This document shows, one piece after another, positions 24,059 to 37,666 of a DNA stretch of 64,000 nucleotides. Source of the stretch: Hyphochytrium catenoides (Eukaryota; Sar; Hyphochytriomycetes; Hyphochytriales; Hyphochytriaceae); the NCBI GenBank assembly GCA_900088475.1, contig FLMG01002723.1, forward strand, positions 1 to 64,000. Direction: 5' to 3'. Position numbers and translations under genes: made by a program. Below the pieces are notes generated by a model that was not told the DNA's origin, did no database searches, and saw only the letters and a list, made by a program, of their open reading frames with translations. The number at the start of each line of letters is the position of its first letter. Within the stretch, counting starts at the first letter, position 1.

Positions 24059-26693
24059 CCATATGAGAAAAGTCTTCTTAGTAATGGCGGGACTTTACAG
24101 TCAAGGGCTGCTAGCCTCAGGCAACTGATAGAGTTCTCATGAGATTCTAGTAAGGCCTTTGTTACGTTGGTCCATCAAGAGACACGCGGTATCAACTAAG
24201 CCGGCATAGGAATGTATAAAGTAACTTATCGACTGCCCTTCAACCCACTTATTACCACCATCGAGATCTTGCTTCTTCTTGGTCCCCTGCGGCCTTCAGG
24301 ACTGCAGCGACCTGATAATGGATGCGGCCCCTTGTTTCCGTCTGGGGGCATCGTCGCTCTCTGTAGACAGTCTTTTGGGCAATCTACCATTTTCCCAACA
24401 GACTTCAAAAGTTAGAGTCATTGTTCTGCCGCCAGTATTATTAACCATCACGTGACCTGTGTACTCACACCGAGAGTGGCCGCTGACGACGGAATTTTTA
24501 CAGACTGATTTATAAGGAAGACCAAAGAAAGCAGTCCAACACGGGCATCCCTAAAGACGAACTACTATAGGTCGCCAAGCCCTCACACCATAGCTCTGCC
24601 TAGCTTGCAGCTTCGTCCCCTGCTGCCATCAGCAGCTGCTCCACAGTAGAATGGAGTTGAAGGTACGGTGAGCTGCATGAAACATAATGTCAAGTGAGTA
24701 TAGTGTCTAATGTCAAGTGAGAATAGCAGACTATAAAACCAGGTCCATGATTACATACTGTCATAGGAGCCTTTCTATAGAGAAGACATGCGTATAGTAG
24801 ACCCAAACGCCAACTCTTTGTGACGTGTTAGCCGCCGACGATGACAACGTACTCAGTCAAGAAAGTTTATTGTTTTCTGTGTATTGTTCGGTCATTTTTC
24901 AATCTTCTGTATGATAAATCTGAAATGGAGACGACTTCCCGCAGCTAGAGAAGCTTGTTCTAAAGTGCTCTTTCAGCCGATCGCAACTATGGAGCGCGGT
25001 TATGAAGTCGATTCTACTCGGGCAACCACAACACCATAACACAAAGAAGAAGAAGCCCTAATTAACTCTTCTGATCTTCCAGCAGCTGCAGCTGTCCAGC
25101 CATTTGCCACAAGAAGGCGACTCTACATTGTGTGTTGTTGAAGTTCTTGGCAAAACTGCCTGGTAGACTGGTGTTCTGGCCACTCAAAGTACCCCGTTCT
25201 CTTCATCAGTATTTCTCTGCTGCACATCTTGCTGATGCGTTTCTCTGAATGAAGGCTTTGTGACCGTTCTCTTCAGGTCATGTTCAGAACATGGAATGGC
25301 TCTTCAAGGCGTTTTTCCTGCGCGTTTTATGAAGCTTTCAACAGCAGAAGTACAAGCCTTTATTAGAGGTTCTTGGTACTGTCATTTTACAGAGAATGTG
25401 ATCGGTCCTATAGTTCCTCTTGTACCGAGGCATGGCTTCTGTGCAAAAAGGCGGTGTATTTTGGACACCGAATGATGCTGGGTCTGAAGTGCTCATACAT
25501 ACCTCGTACTGGAACTACGAGTACATACATTTTACTAAATAAGGGTACAACCGTTTATAAGAATTCCGTGAGAATGAGACCGAGCGAGTTCTAAAGCCTT
25601 TAGTGCTCTCATTTTTATAGCCGAGGAATTTTTTTCAGAAGCTGTTACAAGAGCAATGGCCATGACAGCTGCCAAGACTTATAGTGTTCTCTTTTCTGCT
25701 TTTACTGTTACTGGTGGAACTAGTCTATAGGTAGATTTCTCTGTGGTAATAAGTGTAGGGCAGCTTGGTCTATCCAGATTATTTACTATTCTCCACCTGT
25801 ACTGTGTACTCTGGTGTCATTTATCTGTAGAGCGGCCTTATTAGGAATATCGTTGTCCTCCCTGCAGTCCAAGTTGCATTTGTCAGAAGGATGGTCTCAG
25901 TTAACTGTCTCTAATTGAAACCTTCCTTTGAAACTATCCCAGAGCAAAACACGACATCATCCTCAAATAGCACTCATTGTATTTATACAGAAAGTAGGGC
26001 TCATTGAGTGTATTCTGAATACAGGGTTCATGGTGAAATCTATTGGAAGACTTCAGTTACTTTTGATGTATTTATTTCTTGCGTGTGATGGGCAAAGGTG
26101 GGTCTCACCCTCTCTCTCCACCTGCATCTCTCCCCCGCTCGCTTCACGTCCTCTCTACCCGCTCTGTCTTCCACTTCCAACCACCACTTCCCGTCTTTCT
26201 GCAGTCTGGTTTTCTCTCTCTCTCCTCTGTCTCTCTCTTCCTTTCGTTCCTTTGTCTGTCTCTCTCTCTCTCTCTCTCTCACCTCTCTCCCTCTCTCTCC
26301 CCCAGTCTCTCAGTTTCTCTAGCTTCCTTTCATCCATGAGAGTGAGTCATCAAGTATGTTCAACCCCGCTCCCTAGTCGTTTGGTGCCGAACGTCAACTC
26401 CGTTTCCTGCAGGAAAGTTAGAAGGACTTTGTTGAGAGCGAAAGCATAAGGAAGAGATTCCTCCTCCTGAGGCAATCTCGACACAGTCGCACTGCTCGCG
26501 CACCAACGCACAAAGGGCACCAGGAAGATGGCGGCTGGCCCAAGCTAGAAGAAGAAGAGCGCCATCCATCGCGGCCTCCTCTTTCTTCCCTTCTTGATCT
26601 TGGCTGCCTGTCTCTTTCTCGTCGGATTGAGCTCCTGCTGTTAAAGTCGGCCACTTCCGGTCTTCAGGGCTGGAGCGCCTGGTTCGGGACCCA
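24059..26693. other. Gene-poor spacer
   Basis: About 2.6 kb without a supportable exon. It includes a near-identical 14-base direct repeat (TAATGTCAAGTGAG at about 24685 and 24708) and a CT-rich tract at about 26110-26330. No tRNA-like fold was found by eye. The last 100 bases should hold the kinesin promoter. Confidence 0.5.
26216..26330. repeat. (CT)n-rich microsatellite
   Basis: Imperfect CT dinucleotide and TCC tracts on the plus strand, the complement of GA tracts elsewhere in this window. The run gives spurious Ser-Leu open frames. Confidence 0.9.
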
Positions 26694-29600
26694 ATGAGCG
26701 CAGGAAGATGTAAGTCTGCTTTCTTTCTCTCCCCATGGGCTGTTAGTTAGTGATTGCGAAGGGTTTCCCGTGTATGTTATATCCGCGCAAAGCTGTCCCT
26801 GGCTCCCCACGTGCTCTCCAGTCTTCGTCCTCATTCCATATATTCTAATCGATGTGAGTTTCCTTAGTGATCATGGACACTTACAGTGACGGTGTCGCGC
26901 GAATACAATGCTTAGGCGACGAACATCTTGTCGTGTCCAAGCTGGAGATGGAGGCCATTCTTCTCTATCTTCCACGGTCAGAGAGCTCGTTGATTGCTCG
27001 TCCAGTAGCAGCTCGCTTTCGCTGATTCGCATCTCCTCTCTGTTTGCCCATTCTCTCAATGATGGTTTCAATTCCGTTACTCTTGCTATTGGCCCGATCT
27101 GCTTTTCTGACGGACACGGCATGTTTTCTTTCAGCTTTCATGAGGTAGAAGCCAAGCATCTCCTTTCGCAGCTTCCCAAGCTCGTGAAGTTCCATGAGGA
27201 GCAACTCAATGCAAAGAGCCCTCTGCTTCAGGTGCTTTCTCTTTTGTCATGGTGCACCTGCATTCCTGCTTCCTTCCGCATCCTCTCTTTCCGTTGTCCC
27301 CTTTTGACAATGTTAGTTCTCGAATGTTGTCCTAAGGCTTTCCCACCTGTGGATGTTGTCCTTTATTGCCGCCCTTCCCCAATGTTGCTCATATTTGCCC
27401 TCCTGGTTGACGGGGCCTCTCTTCCAGAGCTTTGGCTGGGAGAATGATTCAAATCAGGATGACCTCAGTTCCTTTGAGGACAACTGCACCACTGTGAGCA
27501 GCGTTTGTAGCGAGGGATACTGTGAGAACGCGCTTATGAGGGCTAAGCTTCGCCGTCAGGTAAGGAGGAAAAGTGTAGAAAGAGAAAGAGTGAAGTGAGA
27601 AAAGAGTGAAGAGAGATGTCAGTGGAGCAAATTACCGAACAACAATGCTTCCGGACGAGGGAGTAGCCGGAGAACCTACGACGGATAAGGCCAACTAGAG
27701 ACGGGCTATGCGGGATGCGTTCAGTTGGTGTATGGAGTACACGGGCCAGCAAAATTGAGAGAGCCGTTTATAGCATAATTGAATCGCAGTGGGAAGAGGA
27801 GATAAGAATGTCGTGTCTCGCTTGGACTGCCCCTACAGGTTCGAGAGCTGAAGAAGCAGAACGCCATATTGCAGAGTCATTTGAATGAGGCCATTAGGTC
27901 CTCTCTGTCTCTTCCTCCTACGAGGCCAGGATCAGCAGACGGGAGTACAAGCAACAGAAGCTCTCCAGTTAAGAGTGCAAGCTTTAGGAGCAACCGCCAT
28001 TCAAATGGCCGACCCCTGTCCGCCTCGTCATCTACGCCGTCGATATCTAAGCAGCTACAGCAAAAGTTAGAGCTAGCTGAGGCTAAAGAGGCAGAACTAC
28101 AAGAAGAGATTACCTCAACAAAGTCAGAGATCGCTGCTGCCCGGAGCAAGATCTCTGAAATGGAAAGTCGGGTTGAGGAGCTTGAAGCTCAGCTCGTGAC
28201 GACAGAACAAGAGCTGGTTGAGCTTCAAGGACTCTATGATGCACAAGTGATAGCGAGGAAAGAAGAGACTGAGAAGGCCAGGGAGGCTGGTCAAGAAAAA
28301 GATAAGAAGATAATGTAAGTTGCACAGGGTGACGGATTAGAGCTCTCGATATGGTGTACCCTTGACGAGTTGAAGGGCTTGAAGATGGTGGACAGGTCCT
28401 TACTGAATGAGATCATGACAGGCTATGAGATGCTAGAAAATTGGACCAAAGCTCTACCTAACAGCTGCTAATGATGGCGATGTGGTGACATAGGGAACTG
28501 CAAGCAGAGCACCTAAAGAAAGAGGAGCTGTTGTTGGCTACATATCGTGAGACGCAAAGGAAGATGGTCGCGGCCTTCGAGGATAAGGAGAGGTCTATGG
28601 TGACAGACTTTCAGGCACAGGAGGCGGAGCTAAAGCTCTCAATACAGACCCTCCACCAGGTACCATTTTTATCTGTTCAATGTGCTCTATCCCGCTATCT
28701 CTTTGTCTTCTATCGCTACGTCGAAATACCGGCACTAACATAATCATGGCTTCCTCCTTTTTTGCTGTGTGTCTCCCTTTATTTCTTCGCTGCACGCGTT
28801 TACCAGGAAATGGAGAAGATTGTAGAGGAATTTATGGAAGAAAAGGCTCAGCTTGAGGCAACGATTATTGATAAGGAGAAGGAGAATGAGGACCTGAACA
28901 CCGAAATCGAAGAACAGAATGAGTATGAGGACTGGCTGAAGGCAGAGTAAGTACTATACCAGATGATCCTTGAGGCCTGGTGTTAGCAGGGAAGAGTGGG
29001 CCATAAGCTTGCGTCGCATCATTGGGTTTGGCTGGGGAACTAGCCGTATATGGTACGACGACGTTAGCTGATTGATCTGTGGCTAGGATATGGCGTATGA
29101 AGCAGCACGCCATTCAAACTCTCAAAGAGGAACAGCGTTCCGTTCGCCAGGCTTTGGCAAGGACACTGGAAGAGATGAGAGGTGTCCTAGAGGAAACAGC
29201 AAGCAAATATGACAGTATAGTGCGCACCCTAGTGCACAACCGGGTAGGAAGATCTGCTTTTGGACCTCGTGCTGTACTATGTCTATCTCTCTACTATCTT
29301 TTTACACTTGCACGCTCCCGGACATTGCCTCAATGTTCTCTTTGATTGTCCCTGTTGCCTTCTCTAGGATGCACTTCAAGAGAAGTTTGAGGTCGAGGTA
29401 AGAGAGAGACGAAGAATGAACGAAGAGATCCACACCCTTAAGGGCAGGATTCGCGTGTTCTGCCGTGTACGGCCACAAGGTACGTCTCTAATAGCTGAGC
29501 GCTGTCTTTTAGGAGAAGTCTATCTTGGTTTCGTCGTGGTTCTTCTATGTGATCTTCCTTTCCTTTTTGTGATTGCTCTGGTCGTTGCTGTCTCACATTT

Positions 29601-32600
29601 TTCTTCTTGTAGTGGAGGCTGGCAGACCAGCTGTTCATTTTCCGTCAGAAAACTCCGTACTGATGAACTCGGACAAGGAATTCTCCTTCGACAAAGTGTT
29701 TGGGCCACATTCTACACAGGTATGCTACTGTTGTGGCACTTGCCATCGCCTGGCACTCTTTCCTGACGCTCTTCTTGTCTGTCTGGGCCTTTTTTTATGG
29801 CTTATGCTACAGGACGAAGTGTTCCATGAGGTGGAACCACTTGTTGATTCCGTGATGGATGGCTTCAATGCCTGTATCTTTGCATATGGCCAGACAGGTA
29901 ACAATGCCCTTTCTTTTTGTTATTCGTGGGCCCATGTTCATGAACTACTCTCATCGTAACCTCTGTCATGTTCCCCATAGCACTTTGTGTGATTGATATT
30001 TGGACTCCTTACTATCTGTACATGAGCCTCTAGGGCTGGTGGGTTAGCTTGTCTCTGGTACAATACCTTCCCTTAGCCTACAAATAGACTCTAGTTATTG
30101 TTATCGAGATCTTATCCTTTGGGTTCATCAACTCGTATCTTTGTCGCCCTTTAGGAACAGGCAAGACCTATACTATGGCAGGCACTGAGGCCCAACCAGG
30201 TGTTAATCCGAAGGCAGTCAAACGGGTCTTCAGCGTCATCGGGGAGCGTAACTCTATGTACACCTACAAGGTACAGAATATATCCTCTCTCACTTATTCT
30301 ACGCCCCAGAATCTGATGATCCTGAACGCCACGTATATGTTGCTATTGGGCTGTGCTCAAGAAATATGGTGGCCTACGGCAAAACGACTTCAGAAGCTCC
30401 CTAGTCCTTCTTCCGCCTATCTTCCTCGTGATCCTAGAGAAAATCTTCGCAGCGAGGACTGGCTTCCGTGTCTCACCGTTCCCCGTGATGTTTATGTAGA
30501 TAAAGCTCAGCATGGTGGAGATCTACAATGAGAAGGTTCGAGACCTACTCAGCGACGGAGCAACTAAAGGAGGAGGAGACAATCTGGAGCTTCGCATGAG
30601 GCAGAACCAGAGAGGAGGCACAGCACTGGGAGTAGAAGTAGAAGGGTTGACGAGTGTTGAAGTTCTTTCTCCATTGGATGTTGACAAGGTTGTCAATCAA
30701 GGCACTAGCAACAGGTAAGACTAGTATTCTAAAGGGAAGAGGGAGCACGACATAAACATGAATTAAGTTGGACCACGAAAATTTACGGGTTAACGGCCGA
30801 TGGTGGAGCTAAACGCAGCAATGCGAAGACCAACACGCAGCTTAGTGTAAGATAGATTGCGAGCTAACGAGCTGTCAAACTCTTCCTTGTAGATCGGTGG
30901 CCAGCACTCTGATGAACACTGAGAGCTCTCGGTCCCATCTTTTGCTCTTCTTAGATGTGGAAGGGACGCATAAGACCTCGTTCGAACGAATCCACGGCAG
31001 GCTGTGCCTTGCTGACCTGGCTGGCAGTGAAAGGTTATCTCGCTCTGGGGCCTCAGGTAGGGAGTGCCATTATCTTCTTATCTGTCTCTTTTCCTCCGAT
31101 TCCTCATGATCCTAACAACTGACATGCAAGAAGCTGCCATCCCTTGCGTCTAGCCTCCTAATAGCCTCCTCTGCTTCTTCAACGTCCGTTTAACCACAGG
31201 TGATCGCATGTTGGAGGCTCAGCATATCAATAAGTCTCTTTCAGCACTCGGCGACGTTGTCAATGCTCTGCAGTCAAAGGCGAAGCACGTCCCCTTTAGA
31301 AACTCTAAGTTGACCTTCCTACTTCAGGTTAGTTCCAGTCTCGTTGCGCTGTATTGGTTTTCCCTCTATGCACTCCGTAGCCGCTGGATTCTAGTCTCTG
31401 CATGATCCTTGTGGCCTGGGAGGTACTTGCTGAAGCCCTGTATGACTCCCCATCGCAAGCTTTTCGGAGTAGCTCCGCATTCTCATCCTTTGCAATCTCG
31501 GCTAACCATCGCTCTTTTAATTAGGATATGCTAAATGGCGGTGGCAAAGCACTAATGGTGTTACAAGTTAGCCCTGACCTTTCTGACGCATCAGAGACCC
31601 TGTGCTCCCTGAACTTTGCGGCCAGAGTCTCTCAGGTGACCTTGGGGTCAGTGAAGAGATCTGTGGAATCAGGTACGGATCGTGTTTTAAGAACCAAATG
31701 GCTCACTATTCCCTCTTCCTCTATGTTGGCCCTCTGCCAGTACTTTTATGAGTGTTGCTTGCGGTTGAGTTTGATGCTTGTCATTATCTGTTGGTTCCTT
31801 GGTGCAGGCTGAACGTATGTCTCGCCCTCCTATCCCTGGTCCGCTTACGATACATATTTGCTCATGTGACTTTCCTTCCGTTATCCTTGTGCACTGTAGG
31901 AGAACTTATCCGGCTACAAAGACAAAATGAGCAATTGAGCGCCAGAGAATCAGCGCTGAACGTAAGAGACCAACTTCTCCATTCTTCTGTCCTGTCCTTT
32001 TTAGCTTCTTCTGACCTTCGCCTGTTAATTGGCGCTTGCCTTTAGGAGCTGGTCCAAGAGCTTAAGGCGAAGCTGAGCTCAAAGGTATCACAAGAGGAGG
32101 AGAAAGATGCACAGGTCCGAGCACTTCTCTCGCGCATTAGGGCACTGGAGGAGAGAGAGACGAGCGAGTTGAGCGAGACAGGGAGCGAGCTCACCAGTGC
32201 TTCGACCGCCACCTTTGACCCTGATTACTCCGTGGACGAGGTAACTTCATTTTAGGGTCACCTCCTATCCATGTCCAGACGTCCAAGTCTCCATTTATCT
32301 GGCTTTTGCTCCCATCTTGCCTCGCGAATTGTATGGCCCAACAAAACCCGAACGTAAACTACTGGAACATAAGCTCTCCTGCTGTTAACGCCTCAATCAT
32401 GTTAGCGTTTTTTTCAATCCAACTTACCCAGCCTCTCCGACCATATCTCTTCCCTACCGTTTCGTTAATCTCCAGTCGGACTTGGTCCCTGTGCCTGTCC
32501 AAGCTGCTCCGAAGCTATCGCCTTCGTCTTTGAGGCAGCTGCAGACTTCCTACACGGACATCAGGCCCTTGCCTGGGTCATCTTTACAAGCATCTCTTAC

Positions 32601-33147
32601 AGGGCCAGTTGCTAGTAAGACCCCATCGGACAAGTCTAGATCAAGTGCAACCTCCAGCGGACAGAGGATTATTGCGAAGAGCACGTCCTCGAGACTTTCT
32701 GCATCCTCCTCGTCTTCCTCTACGGTGCAACGTCGCATAGAGACGATGAAGGCTAGACTGGCGGCAAACGAGCCCACACCTCCTCCCGTTCGCTCTAGTC
32801 TTCACAGCAGCTTGCAGAGCGGCCTCCAAAGAAGTGCTAATACATCTTCAGGAAAGAGCCCAGCACTACAAAGCACCAAATCAAAGTCTATTCCTAGCAG
32901 TTCCTCTTCTGCCCGGCGACCGCAGACCAAGCAAGAGGGAAGACACAGCCTTCCAACCAGTTCTTCCGCCTCTTCTCAATCCTCTACTACTGTCACCAGA
33001 ACAAAACGTCGGTCAGTAATTGACGCCACCACAGCTGCTTCATCTGCCAGAAAGGTTAATATTCCTGCCCGGAGCCCTCCGCTCGGTCAATCTTCCCTTA
33101 GAGCCTCTCTGGCCCGCAACACAACCACGACAGCAAAGTCTGCATAG
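26694..33147 (+). CDS. Kinesin-14 family microtubule motor, with coiled coil before and Ser-rich tail after the motor
   Basis: A minus-end-directed type motor, by family. The start ATG at 26694 gives [14 protein letters not shown] across an intron. N-terminal exons are charged coiled coil: [20 protein letters not shown] and [20 protein letters not shown]. The neck/motor junction [19 protein letters not shown] is the kinesin-14 signature ahead of the motor. The P-loop is rebuilt across an intron: FAYGQTG plus GTGKTYTM. Switch I is NTESSRSH, switch II DLAGSE, and [13 protein letters not shown] follows. After the motor the gene continues with short coiled coil and a long Ser/Thr/Arg tail ([11 protein letters not shown]) to TAG 33145-33147. 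At least 17 exons. Unlike classical kinesin-14s, the motor is not at the extreme C-terminus. Confidence 0.93.
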
Positions 33148-33631
33148 TAAGGAGGGAAGGAGACAAGTGATCGCGGAAGAGATAATTTATGTCATTGTAG
33201 CTTATATTGTACAGAATCAGTAAGTCGGGAGACGTGGATTATGCATTGCATTTTGTTCCAGCTATGCCCTGGGTTCACTAGATAGCATTAGCTTCAAGCC
33301 ACAGTCCAGAGGTTTGCAGTACGGCAAAGAGACCCTCATTATTTACCTAAATATTTTTATAAAAGAACTGACAGAGCCAACGTAGCAGACATGGTGTCCA
33401 ACCGCTTTCTTGCTTGACTGCGATCCATGTTGCTTGCCCATTGTACAAGCAAGCCCAACGGAATACGTCAAACTCTTCTGAGACCCCTTCTCCTGGTGTG
33501 ACCTGAGCTAGTACTCCCGAGTATAACCGTATAAAGGAAGGTTAGGTTTAATAAGCTTCTCAAGAGAAAGCGAAGGATGGTCTAGGGTTGATGCGTCTAA
33601 ACGCGGTGACAGTATAAAGCCTTCATTATTA
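33148..33631. other. Convergent 3' spacer between kinesin and imidazolonepropionase
   Basis: Both flanking genes end here, so this should contain the two 3' untranslated regions. No other structure was seen. Confidence 0.5.
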
Positions 33632-35753
33632 TTAGCAGGCGGTGTTCGGTGCTCTACAGGCAACTTTGCCCTTCTTGACGACCAGCTCAATGGGAGGGTC
33701 TACCATCTCATAGACAAGATGTTCCCACTTCGCCGCGTTAATCAGTATCATGTCGCCGTACTTCCCTCGCTCTAACGAACCGTACATTTCGCTGCGATTG
33801 ATACTCCCAGCCGCATTAATGGTTGCCGCTACTAGGGCCTCAGGCATCGTCAGGCCCATGAGGACGCAAGCCATGTGCATAGTGAGGGGCATAGAGAGGC
33901 AGTGGGCATTCGGATTGAAGTCACTGCCTACATGGCGGAACAGAGATTGTTTTAGAGGTTGATAACCGAGTATTTGAGGGGTCATGGTTTGGCCAGGGAA
34001 TAAGGGCAATGAAATGTTTGCAAAGAGATAAACGGAACTTCTAATAGAGGAGAGGAGTCGAAAGAGCTATGAAAACCCTACAGCAGACGGTGGAGATAGC
34101 AGAATACGAGGAAGGAAAGAAGAGAGCAAAAAGATGGAAAGATGAGGAAGTGACAGAAACAGCTAAGTTGATCTCCTAGACATCAAGGCGAGCGGCTAAG
34201 AAGCGGAGAGATTGGTGGATTTGATCAACAGGAGCTGAGGCACTTGACCTAGAGCTACAGGCACCCCAGCAGAGATCAGCTTTCTGGCTGGTGGACTTTT
34301 GAGCTTCAGAATGTACTTAGTGGTAGGAAGGAGCACAGCGAAAATGGGAGGCTCGTGCCGGGCCATGGCCTCTATGCCTGAAGAGCATATTAGACGAAAA
34401 GGCCCTAGACACAAAGGAAGACGCTAGTGTAGGCCAAAGGCGCAAAAGAAAGTCAGGCAGAACTCGAGCTCCAAGAGTTCTGATGAAGGTAAGAAACAGA
34501 GTCAACCACATGCCTATTCCAATTCGTTCTAACCTATGTCATCTAGCTCCTCGCAGTGTGATACTGCCGTTGCACCAAGTTTGGCCGCTAGAGCTCCAGA
34601 GTGGACATTATGGAGCTCATCTCCATGAAAATTGATTGCTAGGCCAAGATCCTTGCCTTTCTGAAGAATTTCCTCTGAATCTTCGGACTCGAAAACGCCT
34701 TTCTCACAGAAAACGTCCCTGTTGGTGGAGGAAGTTCAGAAAAGAATGCGTTTTTATCATAAGAAAGAAGTAGAAAGGCAAAGAAGGACGCGAGCTTGTC
34801 CGGGTGGGGCACATACTGTGCGTCTCACGAAAAGTGAAGTGTCGGAGATGCAAAGAACCACTGAAGGCAAAGAACGCCACGGGAAAGTAAAAGTGGGCGA
34901 CCTACAGGAACTCCGGAGATACCTCTCCCCTCTCTTTTGCCAATGCAATTTCTTTTAGCTGGTGCTCCACGATGTCTCTAGTAGCTTCTGCGGCTGTCCG
35001 GCCCTCTGGAGGTGTGTGGGCACCAAGATAGTTACCAACCACCTGCGTCGGATGTGAGGTCAGACAGCAGTCAATATCAAGAAGCGACTAGAGGATAAGA
35101 TTCAACAACAGGAAGAAGGACGTCCCAAAGACGAGCTGCCCCATAAAGTAGCACGCTGTTGATTCATTCGCCACGTTGAGCTGGCGTGTTTTAGAAATGC
35201 ACTCCCTTTGTAACACTGATCCTACCTCTACAGCATGCGGTACTTTGTGTAGCACTCTGAGCATCTTCATCTCCGTCTCAAGGTCCAGACCATAGCCTGA
35301 TTTGGCCTCAGCCAAAGTAGTTCCAAGCCTCAGCATCCGATCTAGACGGCCAAGAAGCAGCGAACGTAGACGATCTTCAGATGCGGCTCTAGTTGCTCTG
35401 ACGGTACTATGAATGCCTCCACCCTTCTGATGTACCTGGAAAGGTGAATGCAAACATAGTGAGCTGGAAGGAAGCAGGAGAAAGGGAAGAAGCAAACAAG
35501 GAGAGTAAGGGGACATTGATCGGATACCCAGTGGGCAATGCATAGGAAGGTCGGAGATAGGAATTATGAAAAAGGTACGAGGCTAACAACTGAAAGGTCC
35601 ACTGGTTAATTGCAGCGTAACCGGAGAACCAGCGGACAAGAGAAAGAAAACGAGGTGACCATTGGCAAAGTTTGGCGGGCTATATCTTGTCCACAGGAAA
35701 AGGGATAGAGATTAAGAGGCAAGTAGGAAGAGCTTTAAACTAACTAAAAAAAG

Positions 35754-35815
<62 letters not shown>

Positions 35816-36681
35816 AAGAGAGAGAGAGAAAGAGAGGAGAGAGAAAGAAAGAGAGAGAGAGAGAAAGAGCAGAACAGTTAGCACAACAAGAGCAAGACAA
35901 AAGCGCATTGGAAGTGAGAGGGAAAAAGAGAGAGAGAGAAACACAAAGCACCGAGCTCCTTCAAGGACGTGGCTTTAGCTTAAAACTGTACCTCCAGGTA
36001 AGTCGCTCCAGCCAACTTCATCGCAAACTCATCGACACGGTTGCCATCCCACACTGGATGAGTATGTCCGTCCACCAACCCTGGCAGAAGACACTTCCCT
36101 CTCCCATCAACGTCGACCTCAAAGTCTGCTTCCGTCAACTTCTCTCTTCTCATATAGTCAAGCACTTCGTCATCAGTCCCCACAGCTACCAGTGGATAGA
36201 AGCACAGTGGTGCGGGAAAGTGGACGGCAAAAGGTGAGAGAAGGAAGAGAATGCAAGGCCGACAGGGTGGAAGCCGGCAATAGAACAATAATTACGGAAA
36301 CGAACGGAGGTGGAGGAGAAAAGGCAGATAAACATGAAAGGAGAGCAAGCGAACGAGGAAGTGACGATGGTCAATTAGTATTCTTACCTTTGATCAATCC
36401 GTCAGCTCCGACAATAATCGATGCATTATGCATGATGGCTAACTAGATGGATGAAGAAAATGATGGTGGAGATGTGGGAAGCCAACATCATAAGCTGAAG
36501 CTATGGATCGGTAAAAATAAGCAGAGCAGCAGAGTAGACGTATAGATGTGGTGAGCGAAAGAGTGGAGAGGTATCTTACCTGTCCCTGGGCATCACCAGC
36601 CTTGAAGCGCTCACCTCCGTTGCAAACCTGCACCAGCTGCTCACAGTTCCGAATCCTTAACCTGCATTTCTTATTGACCAT
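33632..36681 (-). CDS. AMDHD1/hutI: Imidazolonepropionase (4-imidazolone-5-propanoate amidohydrolase)
   Basis: This enzyme hydrolyses imidazolonepropionate in histidine degradation to glutamate; it is an amidohydrolase with a metal in a TIM barrel. The start is ATG at 36681 (MVNKKCRLRIRNCEQLVQV). Minus-strand exons then read MHNASIIVGADGLIK; GKCLLPGLVDGHTHPVWDG with VDEFAMKLAGATYLE; GGGIHSTVRATR with TLAEAKSGYGLDLETEMKML; INFHGDELHN; an exon with AVLLPTTKYILKLKSPPAR; SDFNPNAHCLSMPLTMH; and the end GSLERGKYGDMILINAAKWE. The metal-site HTH, the FHGDE motif and the NPN motif are present. The order matches animal AMDHD1 closely. Stop at 33632. Eight or so exons. Confidence 0.93.
35752..35870. repeat. 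(GA)n microsatellite within an intron of imidazolonepropionase
   Basis: GA dinucleotides with AAA breaks, about 120 bases, inside an intron of the imidazolonepropionase gene. A second short run is at about 35925-35942. Confidence 0.9.
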
Positions 36682-37666
36682 ACTTTGCGTATCCGTCTCT
36701 CGGTTCAGGTCCCCGCCTCTTACGTAGTCTTCTCTCTCGCTCGCAAGCCAAGCGGCTTTGTCAGTTGACTTAGAAAAGCAAAAAGCTTTTTGTACTCCCG
36801 CGATGTCCAGTTTCAAAGGCGCAATAAGCTGACTGGATAGGCCACGATTATGGGATCTTCTGTAGGCAAAGACGCCAGCAAGTAGGTGATGATATGCTCT
36901 CAAAGCCCGGGAGGGAGCCAGGGCACGAGGATGCGACCAGAACAGCCAAACCTTCCCACCGAACCCTGAAGGCAGAAAGCCAGCGCCCAGGGGATAGTGA
37001 CGCAGAGGAAGTTCAACTGTAGGTAAGCTAACCAATCAGCAGGCAAGCTCCTGTGACAAGCAAGCAGCGGCCAAGCCGCGGCCACGCCGCAGCCGCCACG
37101 GCATTGGGTTCGTGTTGCCGTTCTGATGAGCTTCAGAAGTGTCTGAAGGTTGAAGTTGTCAAAGGAGGAGCCGTTGTAGAACTGTGCACACCATCAATGA
37201 GACAGTAGAAACACTGTTGTGCGTTGTACGTGTACAGCCGCTATTAACCCTATAGGTAGGCTCAAAAAGGATAGAAAAGTGAGTGTTGGCGCGAAATTTC
37301 TGTTTTTTGTCCTACAAAGATCGCCGTACCCAAGGACAAAAATCTAAGAAAGCAGCAGCACAGATTTTGAAGATCAGCTGCCTTGGCAATCCTTCTCTGT
37401 GTGAGCTCTGATGCCAGAGTCATGGGATGTCTGGACAGGACAGGCCGCAATCAGGCGGAAGCAGTTATGGAGTGGAGATTCTGTTCGGAACGTCCTGAGG
37501 GAGAGCTATTGACTGTCACTGCCTTCTCAACTGAGACACTACCGCGCGCTGAGCCGAGGCTCGTGTACCCTAAAGCAAACGCACACTTCAGCTGCCTTCA
37601 GCCGCCTTCGTCAGCCTCTAGGACCGGAAGTTACCTTGCTGAGAGAAGGAGGAAGATAAGGAGAAG
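36682..37666. other. Divergent promoter region between imidazolonepropionase and the PiggyBac-like gene
   Basis: No convincing exon. Longer frames here (for example on the minus strand at 36440-37035) overlap the imidazolonepropionase first exon and look like shadow frames. Confidence 0.4.

Noticed and set aside
26079-26449. Plus-strand frames rich in Ser, Leu and Pro ahead of the kinesin
   Set aside because: Made by a CT-rich simple repeat, and ends before the kinesin start without a phase-compatible join.
36439-37085. Minus-strand frame of 198 codons
   Set aside because: It overlaps the first exon and promoter of imidazolonepropionase in another frame and has no motif.
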